Below are positions 7,059 through 14,914 of a DNA stretch of 41,778 bases, in pieces (within the stretch, counting starts at the first letter, position 1; each line of letters opens with the position of its first letter). A program made the translations under genes and the position numbers. Below the pieces are notes generated by a model. It ran no database searches, was not told where the DNA came from, and saw only the letters and a list, made by a program, of their open reading frames with translations. Source of the DNA: Thermosynechococcaceae cyanobacterium YX3bin19 (GTDB taxonomy: Bacteria > Cyanobacteriota > Cyanobacteriia > Thermosynechococcales > Thermosynechococcaceae); the NCBI GenBank assembly GCA_030447595.1, contig JAUJON010000013.1, positions 1 through 41,778 on the forward strand, written 5' to 3'.

Positions 7059-8215
7059 CCCCGGTAGACCGGCAGCGTAAAGTGAAAGCAGCTGCCCTGG
7101 TTAGGTGCTGAGTCTACCCAGAGCTGCCCGTAGTGCGCCCGGATCACTCGTTGGCAGAGAGCAAGACCAATACCGTAGCCTTCTTGATCCTGATCACGTT
7201 GGAGCCGGAACTGGTCATCAAAAATCTGTTTTTGATACTCGACCGGGATACCAGGACCGTTGTCGCAAACACTGAACTGCACTTTCTGAGTGGTGCGGTG
7301 CAAAATGATCACCTGAACGGTACCGCTTGGGGGCGTGTACTTAATAGCATTGTCTAGCAAGTTGACCAGAACTTGGCGTACTCGCTCAGGATCAGCATAA
7401 ACGCAGGGTAGGTCGTTGGGAATGTCAGTCTTAACCTGTTGGGATTTGGCACTCAAGCGACTTTTGAACTGCCCAATAACCTCTTTAAATAATTTTTTGG
7501 GCTGCAGCCTTTGAGGCCGTATCTCAAGTTCAGCGCTTGCCCCCCGGGTTACCTGCAGCACTTCTGTGATCATATGTTCGATAATCTGTGCTTGACTGCG
7601 AGCATGTTTCATCACTTGGTTCCTGGTTTCAGTGGTAAGACCAGTAACCGTATTTTGATGCTCTAAGCTCCAGCTGAACTCAAGAGTTTCTAGAGCCATT
7701 GAAACTGCCGTTAAAGGATTACGCAGGTCGTGGGCGAGCATCGCTACAACCTGATCCTTGAATCGTAGCTGCTCCCGCAGGGCTTCCTGTTCTTGCCTAA
7801 GGCAAAAATTCTCTTCAGACAGCTGCATCAGCTGAGCTGAATCAGTAATTGGAGTGCTCTCAGATTTAGCTTGCCCTTGATTGGCTAAATATTCTGCTGC
7901 TGACTGCTGCCAAAAAGGCCACCATGCTTCTAGTTGAGTAACTAGATTACTCCCCGTAAGGGTGTGCTGAGGTGCAGGATGAACTTTAATCAAAGCCGGA
8001 GTTGCTACTAGCTTAAAGCGTTCAGCTAGGTAAGGTTGCTCCCCAACATCTACAACCTGGAGGTCATGGGTGTAACTCGAATGCAGAGTTTTAAGATAGG
8101 TTCGAATTTGGCGAATCTGCTCCGTTGCGCTAGGGCGCTTGTCTACAAACAGGAATAGCTGTAGAGGCAACTCCATACCACTGGTTTCAGAGGTCTGGGT
8201 AACAGATGGCCCCAT
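7055..8215 (-). CDS. sasA: Adaptive-response sensory histidine kinase SasA
   Basis: Clock-output histidine kinase SasA. It binds KaiC through an N-terminal KaiB-like thioredoxin fold and phosphorylates the response regulator RpaA. Counted from the upstream TTG at 8242, the KaiB-like domain spans about 26-112 (LQLFLFVDKRPSATEQIRQI, then VVDVGEQPYLAERFKLVATPALIK). A short coiled linker (about 135-165) leads to the H-box AHDLRNPLTAV with H171. The N-box is NLLDNAIKYT (294-303), G1 is DNGPGIP (327-333) and G2 is GYGIGLAL (355-362). The ATG at 8215 (codon 10 of that frame) is preferred because known SasA proteins begin close to the KaiB-like domain. kaiABC is not in this window. The C-terminus converges on devA with a 4-bp overlap. 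Confidence 0.93.
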   Translation of the reverse strand: MGPSVTQTSETSGMELPLQLFLFVDKRPSATEQIRQIRTYLKTLHSSYTHDLQVVDVGEQPYLAERFKLVATPALIKVHPAPQHTLTGSNLVTQLEAWWPFWQQSAAEYLANQGQAKSESTPITDSAQLMQLSEENFCLRQEQEALREQLRFKDQVVAMLAHDLRNPLTAVSMALETLEFSWSLEHQNTVTGLTTETRNQVMKHARSQAQIIEHMITEVLQVTRGASAELEIRPQRLQPKKLFKEVIGQFKSRLSAKSQQVKTDIPNDLPCVYADPERVRQVLVNLLDNAIKYTPPSGTVQVIILHRTTQKVQFSVCDNGPGIPVEYQKQIFDDQFRLQRDQDQEGYGIGLALCQRVIRAHYGQLWVDSAPNQGSCFHFTLPVYRG

Positions 8216-8416
8216 GCGATCGCCCCTGGCGTTTAACACCAATCATACGAGTAAACAAAACAGGAATTAAGGACCAAATGACTTTAAGTTTAGTTTTTAA
8301 TGATTCGGCAGCGACAGTATTGTAACCCTCTTATTGTTACAAGGAACCCTCCTGAGTACTGTTGCCAAACAATTTTGCAGGGATAGACTCCCATCTACCC
8401 CTATGGCAAAGTTACC

Positions 8417-9714
8417 TTACATGCTAGACAGAACAGCCTGGGCCGCTTTCAGTGTCTGGTCAATATCTTCATCGGTGTGAGCTAAGGAGGTAAACCCGGC
8501 TTCAAATTGAGAGGGCGCAAGATAAACTCCCCGCTCCAGCATACCCCGATGAAAGTGGCTGAATTTGTGCAGGTCAGACTGTTTAGCCTGCTCGTAATTA
8601 TGGACTGGACCTGCCGTGAAAAATAAGCCGAACATGCCGCTGAGGTGCCCGCCACAAGCAGGATGAACTGTTTCTTGAGCAATTTGCAGCAGGCCATTGA
8701 TTAGCCTCTTGGTGATTCGCTCCAAATGATCATAGGCACCGGGCTGGCGCAGTAATTCCAGGGTTTTAATCCCAGCGGTCATTGCCAGAGGATTCCCGGA
8801 GAGCGTTCCGGCTTGATAGACAGGTCCCATTGGTGCGATCATCGCCATGATATCCCGGCGGCCTCCGTAGGCACCAACCGGCAGGCCACCGCCAATAATT
8901 TTACCGAGGGTGGTTAGATCAGGCGTGATGCCAAATTTTTCCTGAGCGCCCCCATAGGCAATGCGAAAGCCCGTCATCACTTCATCAAATACCAGCAAAG
9001 CGCCCTGTTCGTGAGTCATCTCCCGCAGTCCGGCTAAAAACCCCCCGTCGGGGAGAATAAACCCGGCATTTCCGACCACGGGCTCTAAAATTACCCCCGC
9101 AATTTCGCCGGGATTCGCGTCGAACAGGGCTTTCACAGCCTCTAGATCATTAAACGGTGCCGTTAGGGTATTGCTAGTGACGGACTTAGGAACACCTGGG
9201 GAGTCCGGTAAGCCCAAGGTGGCAACTCCAGAGCCAGCCTTGACGAGAAACATATCAGCGTGTCCGTGGTAGCAGCCTTCAAACTTGATCACTTTCTCGC
9301 GGCCAGTAAAGGCCCGCATCAGCCGCAGGACTGCCATGCAAGCTTCTGTGCCAGAGTTGACAAACCGGACCATTTCAATGCTGGGCACTGCATCGATCAC
9401 TATTTCGGCAAGCACGTTCTCCAAAGCTGAGGGAGCGCCGAAGCTTGTGCCCTTTTCCAGCGTTTCCTTGAGCGCAGCGAGTACTTGAGGATGGGCATGT
9501 CCGCAGATGGCCGGACCCCAAGTACCGACGTAGTCAATGTACTGATTGCCATCCACATCCCAGATGTAGGCACCTTTGACCCGATCAAACACAATAGGTT
9601 GCCCGCCGACAGACTTAAAGGCTCTTACTGGAGAGCTAACTCCCCTGGCATCAATTTCTGGGCAGCGGCAAAAATTTCTTCTGACTTCGTGGTGTTGAAT
9701 GTACTGGTCAGCAA
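8417..9714 (-). CDS. hemL: Glutamate-1-semialdehyde 2,1-aminomutase (frameshifted near the N-terminus)
   Basis: HemL converts glutamate-1-semialdehyde to 5-aminolevulinate, the last step of the C5 pathway to heme, chlorophyll and bilins. It is a cytosolic PLP enzyme. Conserved blocks include [49 protein letters not shown] and the cofactor region [10 protein letters not shown] ... [20 protein letters not shown], with the PLP lysine in TLGKIIGG. The clean frame runs 8417-9592 from a GTG, but the conserved upstream residues ([17 protein letters not shown], then [16 protein letters not shown]) are present across a one-base deletion in a C-run at about 9641-9645. Restoring it gives a start at TTG 9714 behind GGAGAGG. 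hemL is normally essential, so the shift is more likely a sequence error than real loss. Confidence 0.9.
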
Positions 9715-9923
9715 AGTCCTCTCCTTGTCAGTATTACTTGCTTAATTTTTAATGTGGGATTTCCAAGCCCGAACTGGGAGTGGGTGTATCGGACATAACA
9801 CTTTATTGTACAAAGGCTGGCTTGTCTGCTGAAAATCAGTTTAAGTGAGAATTCGCTACCCTGAAGTTAAGCGACGCTAAGTTTAGCTGATCGGGTAGTC
9901 GACTGTCGATCTAGGATGGGCCG

Positions 9924-10743
9924 GTGCAAAAACTGAAAGAACTTAAAACACTATTTTTGCAAATGGAGCGGGCATTAGTTGCCTACTCTGGCGGGATTGA
10001 TAGCACTTTGGTTGCCAAAATTGCCTACGATGTTTTAGGCGATGATCGCGCGCTTGCCGTCACTGCCGCTTCTCCTTCCCTGCTTCCCGAAGATTTAGAG
10101 GACGCTGCTATTCAAGCAGCCACGATCGGCATCGCCCATGAGGTAGTTCAGACCCACGAGATGGATAATCCGAACTACACTTCTAACCCAGTCAACCGTT
10201 GTTATTTCTGTAAAAAAGCGAACTCCACGACACCCTCAAACCTCTAGCCCGCAGTCGCGGCTACCAGTACGTGGTTGATGGGGTCAATGCCGATGACCTT
10301 CAGGACTACCGCCCCGGTATTCAAGCCGCTAAAGAACGGGGCACGCGATCATGCCTCTTGGCAGAAGTGGGGGGTTTCTAAACCGGAAGTTCGTCAAATT
10401 GCTCGATACCTGGGCTTACCCTGGTGGGACAAACCGGCCCAGCCCTGCCTCAGTTCCCGCTTTCCTACGGTGAAGAAATTACGGTTGCCAAACTCCAGCG
10501 GGTGGGGCGTGCGGAACGCTACCTGCGCAATTTAGGTCTAAAAATCTCCGCGTTCGCTCTGAAGGTGAGACTGCCCGCATCGAACTTCCCCCGGAGCAGA
10601 TTAAAGAGTTTGTTTTAACTTCAGAGCTACCAACCCTAGTTGCTGCTTTTCAAGAGATGGGGTTTCTCTACGTCACGCTTGATCTAGAAGGCTATCGTAG
10701 CGGTAAGTTAAATCAAGTCTTGATGCAGACAGCTAACCCTTGA
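9924..10743 (+). pseudogene. larE: LarE-like ATP-dependent sacrificial sulfur transferase, multiply frameshifted
   Basis: LarE belongs to the PP-loop ATP pyrophosphatases and supplies sulfur from its own cysteine to the nickel-pincer cofactor of lactate racemase. The N-terminal part reads cleanly: VAYSGGIDSTLVAKIA (PP-loop SGGIDS at about residues 19-24) and VNRCYFCK with the family cysteines. The rest is recovered only by switching frames: after the A-run near 10212, in the G-run near 10371, near 10468 (FPYGEEITVAKLQRVGRAERYLRN) and in the A-run near 10543. It ends with FQEMGFLYVTLDLEGYRSGKLNQVLMQ and a TGA at 10741. Reconstructed length (about 270 residues) is normal. Shifts mostly fall in homopolymers, so error and decay are both possible. 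larA, larB and larC are not present here. Confidence 0.82.
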
Positions 10744-10854
10744 TTGGTCTAATCAATTAGAATGCATGTTGAGCAGTTTTCCTGACTTGCAGCTACTTCG
10801 CCACAGCCAGCAGCCTTCCTAAAGGCTTAGCCAAGTTGCGGCAAGAGAAAACAT

Positions 10855-10971
10855 ATGAGTGAAGTTAAAAATTATGGCAAGAGAGATTGTCTTGCTACTG
10901 AAAGTGCAATTCAATCAAATGCAGCTGGCGATGATGCTCCAGATTCATTTAATGTTCACCATACCAGTTGA
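10855..10971 (+). CDS. Possible small peptide, 38 residues
   Basis: A short open frame from an ATG at 10855 to TGA at 10971. It is hydrophilic, begins MSEVKNYGKRDC, has one cysteine and ends DDAPDSFNVHHTS. A weak AAGAGAA ribosome-binding site lies upstream. I do not recognise it. It sits alone in a gene-poor stretch, and with no homologue comparison possible it may not be real. Confidence 0.25.
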   Translation: MSEVKNYGKRDCLATESAIQSNAAGDDAPDSFNVHHTS

Positions 10972-11082
10972 GCCGCTTTGGAAGGATTCATTTGAAGTCG
11001 CTAAATTGAGAAAAAAAAAGTAGAGATAAGTAAAATATTTTCTGAGATTAATCTTCCATAGCCAATCCCTTCCAGAATCTCT

Positions 11083-11237
11083 GCTTAATTGACAATAACC
11101 AAGCAAGAGCTGAGCTCTGGTAGACTATGTACTTGGCATTAAGTGAGCTGTAGCTAAGAGTTTAGATAAGCTTAATTGACAATTAGTCAAGCGGACTACT
11201 TACTTGGCATTAAGTGAAGCTAGGAGGGTTTAGATAA
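11083..11237. repeat. Degenerate tandem direct repeat (two units)
   Basis: Two adjoining units, 11083-11169 (87 bases) and 11170-11237 (68 bases), share the start GCTTAATTGACAAT, a centre ACTTGGCATTAAGTGA and the end TTTAGATAA. The second unit lacks about 19 bases of the first. It lies in the 875-base gene-poor stretch between larE and the first WGxxGxxG gene. Confidence 0.7.
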
Positions 11238-11618
11238 ATCAGTCAAGTGAACCAAGCTGTATTCTTAAATAGGCCTTGTACTGCCATTTAAGTTTTATTT
11301 AGGTTGTAAGTTTGGAGTTAATCTAGTAGTTTTCTCTCTTCAGTAAGAACAACTTTAGTAAGTAAGACTTTAGATATATTCCTTGCTGAGTAAAGGCTAC
11401 GTCAAGTTTCGTTAACTTCGTGGTCTCAAGTGAAAGCATGTGAACTTCAAAACGGTTACTCTGCTTAGCTTCTTTGACTTAAAGATTTTATAAGTGGACT
11501 CTCAAGTACCAACAGTCCTAATATCTCTAACCACAGATTGATTGTAAGTTTGTCTAAAAATAATTTAATGATAGTTGAAAAGCGCAAGATTTCAATAATT
11601 AAAATAGGAACTTAACCC
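11238..11618. other. AT-rich gene-poor stretch upstream of WGxxGxxG genes
   Basis: No open frame of note. The sequence is AT-rich with recurring AAGTnnGTTTAG/AAGTTT-like words resembling decayed continuations of the tandem repeat. It probably contains the promoter of the gene at 11619, but no clear -10/-35 pair was identified. Confidence 0.4.
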
Positions 11619-11869
11619 ATGAATCGTTCAATACCTAAACTAATTGGAGCTGGCGTCATCAGCCTCAGCCTGGCAGACTCTGCCCTTAACGCTGCCTACT
11701 TCTGCTCAAGATGCTGCACCTGGTGCCACTACGGTCGAAACTGAACAGGGCGATCGCGATTTTGATTGGGGTTGGCTCGGTTTGCTGGGCTTAATTGGCT
11801 TAGCTGGTCTAAAGGGTGGTCAAAAAAGAAGATACCAGCAATGTAGGAAGCCGGACTACTTATCGGTAA
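11619..11869 (+). pseudogene. WGxxGxxG family small exported protein, copy 1 (two frameshifts)
   Basis: A small protein of the cyanobacterial WGxxGxxG group: a signal-like N-terminus, a polar spacer, then an aromatic-glycine membrane-like tail. The ATG at 11619 gives MNRSIPKLIGAGVISLSLA, nearly identical to the paralogue at 11959. One shift near 11673-11680 is needed to enter LPLTLPTSAQDAAPGATTVE and FDWGWLGLLGLIGLAGLKGG. A second, in the A-run at 11822-11827, gives the family-type tail EDTSNVGSRTTYR and the TAA at 11867. Reconstructed length is about 83 residues. Function is unknown; family members may be processed or anchored in the envelope. Confidence 0.68.
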
Positions 11870-11958
11870 TCATTAACTGATATAACTGCGAAAAGTTCTG
11901 ATGAGCTTGATAGCAGAGTAACTGTAAATAAATCTTGAACAGAAGAGAAACTCTGATT

Positions 11959-12310
11959 ATGAACCGTTCTTCTTTAGCTAAATTTGTCGGGGCTGGCGTT
12001 ATTTCCCTAGGTTTAGCTATAACGCCTCTTACTTTGCCTGCTACGGCCCAGAACACTGCTGAGACTGATAGTCCTACCTTGGATACAACACCGCTTCAAG
12101 AAACCGAGAATGATTTCAACAACTTCGGTTGGTTGGGTTTACTTGGGCTGATTGGCTTAGCTAAATTGTTTCCAAAAGCGTCACGAACCTGCACAACATC
12201 GTGACAGTGGTGTACCCTCTTCTGGTTACACTACTGAGCCAACTGATGTCAATCGTCCTGGCTCTACCAACCCAGATGTTGAAGTCCGGGATTACCGCGA
12301 TAATCACTAG
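11959..12310 (+). pseudogene. WGxxGxxG family small exported protein, copy 2 (one frameshift)
   Basis: Paralogue of the gene at 11619. The ATG at 11959 begins MNRSSLAKFVGAGVISLGLA, a signal-peptide-like segment ending near LPATAQ. A Thr/Glu/Asn-rich spacer follows, then FGWLGLLGLIGLA. One base too many near 12169 sends the frame to an early stop at 12204. In the neighbouring frame the expected polar tail continues: QKRHEPAQHRDSGVPSSGYT, then TNPDVEVRDYRDNH, with a TAG at 12308. Reconstructed length is about 117 residues. It is followed directly by a strong terminator. The earlier in-frame TTG at 11935 is not needed. Function is unknown. Confidence 0.7.
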
Positions 12311-12338
12311 AACTCAGTAGACCGATTTAATCTAAGAA

Positions 12339-12366
12339 AGAACTCAGGAATCTTGAGTTCTTTTTT
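12339..12366 (+). terminator. Rho-independent terminator after WGxxGxxG copy 2
   Basis: GAACTCA - GGAATCT - TGAGTTC (12340-12360) is followed by six T. A run of A precedes the stem, so it can also serve the opposite-strand pcyA gene that ends at 12369. Confidence 0.88.
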
Positions 12367-12368
12367 GC

Positions 12369-13124
12369 TTAAGCAAGTGGCTGGGAGACCTGTCCCGGAA
12401 TGTCAAATAATACGGTTGTCAGATAACGCTCTGCCCAGGCGGGACTAAATGCTTTTTCTAAAACACGGCGAGTTTTGTCGTTTTGCTGTTGTTTACGGCA
12501 GTAATGAGCTTGACCCGCCATCACTTTTGCTTGCATCTCGGGTAGTAAGGCTGGCGCTACGATCGCCTGTTGACAATGAATGATGAGCAGTTTCTCAACT
12601 CGCTCAAGAAACTTGGTTTCTTCTTCTTGGTTACTAGGCCGGATAAACAGACAAAACTCCGAGAAGATGTCTCCCCAGGCAGGAAGTTCACGCGGCTGGA
12701 CAAAGTCCTGTTTGGGCAAGGCACTGAGCGCTAAACAGTACGATTGCGGTAAGGTCAAATCTTCACTAGTGGGGGATAGGTCCGCAATCGCCGCGCTAAT
12801 TTGTCCCCGGCTCCCCACTAAGTCAGTGCCGAAGATTGGTAAGGCATAGCTGGGATGGGGAAACATAACGCAGTGCAGTATATCCAACCCGTTGCCCAGA
12901 CGAGCTAGCTCCAGGTGAATTTTGCGAAACTGCGGCGTTTGATAGCAGTGGTTTTCGATGGTTAGTTTCTCACCTTCTAATCGCCCTTCCACATAGCCTA
13001 AATCTTCCGGTAGTTGATAGGGCGACAGTTGCAGATAGTGATGCCAAACTGTCTCCAACCGATCTGCTAGCTGCCGGATCAGGGGATGCTGCTGGTCGCG
13101 CAATGAAGGTTTTATCTCTGCCAT
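12369..13124 (-). CDS. pcyA: Phycocyanobilin:ferredoxin oxidoreductase
   Basis: PcyA is a ferredoxin-dependent bilin reductase that converts biliverdin IXalpha to phycocyanobilin, the chromophore of phycocyanin, allophycocyanin and many phytochromes. The 251-residue length is typical. The catalytic residues known from the Synechocystis enzyme (Glu76, His88, Asp105) are present at matching spacing as E72 (IHLELARLG), H84 (DILHCVMFP) and D101 (IFGTDLV). The C-terminal [20 protein letters not shown] block is also conserved. The frame is intact. It is soluble and cytosolic and needs no cofactor of its own. It is convergent with the WGxxGxxG genes across a shared terminator. Neither heme oxygenase nor phycobiliprotein genes are in this window. 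Confidence 0.95.
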   Translation of the reverse strand: MAEIKPSLRDQQHPLIRQLADRLETVWHHYLQLSPYQLPEDLGYVEGRLEGEKLTIENHCYQTPQFRKIHLELARLGNGLDILHCVMFPHPSYALPIFGTDLVGSRGQISAAIADLSPTSEDLTLPQSYCLALSALPKQDFVQPRELPAWGDIFSEFCLFIRPSNQEEETKFLERVEKLLIIHCQQAIVAPALLPEMQAKVMAGQAHYCRKQQQNDKTRRVLEKAFSPAWAERYLTTVLFDIPGQVSQPLA

Positions 13125-13405
13125 GCAAATGAACGTTAATCACTGCTTTTAGCATGGAACATAAATAGAGCCAAACGCAAGTGCTGTTCACCGCCGCAAC
13201 AGCTTTGGCGCTCGCGCTTTAACGAATAGGGTTGGGTAATAGACAGTAGCACTGGCCCTACCTTAAACATCATTATTTACAATTCCTGATTGAGATGTAA
13301 ATGAATGTAAAAGATCAAAATTTCTGTTAATAAATGTTGCAGTTCGTTGACTCAGTTGTTAGGGTGTGTGCGAACCAATGAGTTTTTGAACTCAAAGGAG
13401 GATAC

Positions 13406-13684
13406 ATGGTAATAGCTATATCGATGGTTGCTATAGTTCTGCTTAGCACTTGGATTCTAGCTTCGATAATTGAAGCTTGGATTCGTGCTAGTAAGTCAAA
13501 ACAGATTTCCCTTTTTAGCAGTAAGAAAGTTTCGCTGGGAGCGTTCATCCTACTACTTTTTGGTCGTTCATCTCTGGTACCACCCGCATCTTTAAACTCA
13601 CAGCTAGTACCGGATTCAAACTTGGAATCAATTGAGCGGTCTAGCAAGCGAGACGAAGAGGTTTGTTATCCTGTTAACTCATAG
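13406..13684 (+). CDS. Small membrane protein of unknown function
   Basis: A 92-residue protein that I do not recognise. The ATG at 13406 follows an excellent ribosome-binding site (AAAGGAGG, about 6 bases upstream), and a strong terminator follows the gene, which together support real expression. Residues about 2-24 form a hydrophobic segment (MVIAISMVAIVLLSTWILAS). A second, shorter hydrophobic stretch lies near 45-55 (GAFILLLFGRSSLVP). The remaining C-terminus is polar and ends in DEEVCYPVNS. It may be inserted in the inner membrane. Nothing in the neighbourhood points to a pathway. Confidence 0.6.
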   Translation: MVIAISMVAIVLLSTWILASIIEAWIRASKSKQISLFSSKKVSLGAFILLLFGRSSLVPPASLNSQLVPDSNLESIERSSKRDEEVCYPVNS

Positions 13685-13750
13685 TTTTGCCAGTGACCTG
13701 AGAACACTAGGAGCTTAATTTTACGATCCAACTCCTTGACACCTAAAATT

Positions 13751-13778
13751 GGCGCTGTCTTTCAAGCAGCGCTTTTTT
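13751..13778 (+). terminator. Rho-independent terminator
   Basis: GCGCTG (13752-13757) pairs with CAGCGC (13767-13772) and is followed by six T. It ends the transcript of the small membrane protein. It also argues against the upstream TTG at 13780 as the start of the next gene. Confidence 0.85.
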
Positions 13779-13836
13779 CTTGGCATTCCTGAGGATTCTG
13801 AGCAACATTGAAGACAAGCCTTCTTTTGCTGATTCT

Positions 13837-14841
13837 ATGTCCATCTTGATCCAATGCCCTGCCTGTTCTGCTCCGCTTGGAAATATTAGTCGTGATAGCA
13901 CCCTCCAGGTAATTTGTGCCTCCTGCTGCTACCGGTTTGGAGCAGTCTACGGTAGTGTAACGAGACGAGAATCGGAGGTTAAACCTGTTCAGAGGAGAAT
14001 TCCCAATCTGCCAAAGCGCCATCGACGGCACTATGAATTCCAGATTCAAATCCCCAGCGGTCCCGAGATTTTGCAGTGCTCATCGTCAGGTGAGGCAGAC
14101 CAGATTCCAGCTTTTGAGGGAGATTTAGTGTCTTGCCTCTACACACTGCGCGGTGAGAGATTGGAAGAGATGATTTCCGTCACCAACCCTATAACAGGAA
14201 ATATTTATCGATTAGCATCTCCGGGCAGTACTGCTGTGCGGACAGCAATCGGTTGGGGGCTGCTTTCAAGCGTCCCGATGCTTTTAGTTTTACTTCCCAA
14301 TGGTGTGGAGTTCCCAATCGCCCTACTGGCCTCAGCTAGCAGTATCCCGGTAGTGAGCATCTGGGTTGCCAGGTTAAAAAGTCCCAAGATCCGCTTAGAC
14401 CCCGATCAAAAGCTCCGCCTTGCTGCTGAGCAGCAGCTCTTTGGCGAGAAGATCGAACTGGAGCAGCGAGTGGAGGAGCTGCAGCGAAAGCTCACGACTA
14501 ACCAGGCGCGGCTAAACCAGTTGGAATCTTTAAACCAAAAAATGGTGGAGGTTGGAGCAGACCTTTATGCCCAGCGGATTGAACGGGTTAGCCGAGCGAT
14601 CGCGATTCTGGACCAACAACTGAGTCAAGACCAGCAGCTGATCGACCAGTACGCCCGCACCATTAAGATGATTGAGATTGAGCTAGAAACCTCTCGAGCA
14701 GTCGAAGCAATTCCTAATGCTGAGAATTTCATGGGGATGATTTTCGACAGGCTAGCTGAACTGAAAACGATTGATCAGAAAACACAACAACTGCGAGCAC
14801 AGGTGGAAGCAGATGAAACAGTGAGAAGCTTACAGCCCTAA
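13837..14841 (+). CDS. Zinc-ribbon / membrane / coiled-coil protein of unknown function
   Basis: About 334 residues from the ATG at 13837. The open frame extends to a TTG at 13780, but that lies in the T-run of the preceding terminator. The N-terminus is a zinc ribbon with two CxxC pairs (QCPACSAPLG, then ICASCCYRFG). A basic linker (RRIPNLPKRHRRHYEFQIQIPSG) leads to a beta-rich domain up to about residue 130. Two hydrophobic segments follow (about 135-155 GWGLLSSVPMLLVLL and 158-178 FPIALLASASSIPVVSIWVA), then a long charged coiled coil (about 185-334, rich in Q, E, L and R). The domain order suggests a membrane-anchored scaffold with a metal-binding cytoplasmic head. I know no named family for it, and no function is assigned. 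Confidence 0.72.
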   Translation: MSILIQCPACSAPLGNISRDSTLQVICASCCYRFGAVYGSVTRRESEVKPVQRRIPNLPKRHRRHYEFQIQIPSGPEILQCSSSGEADQIPAFEGDLVSCLYTLRGERLEEMISVTNPITGNIYRLASPGSTAVRTAIGWGLLSSVPMLLVLLPNGVEFPIALLASASSIPVVSIWVARLKSPKIRLDPDQKLRLAAEQQLFGEKIELEQRVEELQRKLTTNQARLNQLESLNQKMVEVGADLYAQRIERVSRAIAILDQQLSQDQQLIDQYARTIKMIEIELETSRAVEAIPNAENFMGMIFDRLAELKTIDQKTQQLRAQVEADETVRSLQP

Positions 14842-14914
14842 GCTCAATGCCCTTGAGGCTGCTTAGACACTTCCATGTAGCCCGATATGAGGTGAAACCA
14901 AAGTACAGAAAACT

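Noticed and set aside
10715-10775. Hairpin TTGATT-GGTCT-AATCAA after larE as terminator
   Set aside because: The stem is short and AT-rich and no T-run follows.
13780-13836. Upstream TTG start for the zinc-ribbon protein
   Set aside because: It lies in the T-run of the preceding terminator, and ATG 13837 directly precedes the zinc ribbon.
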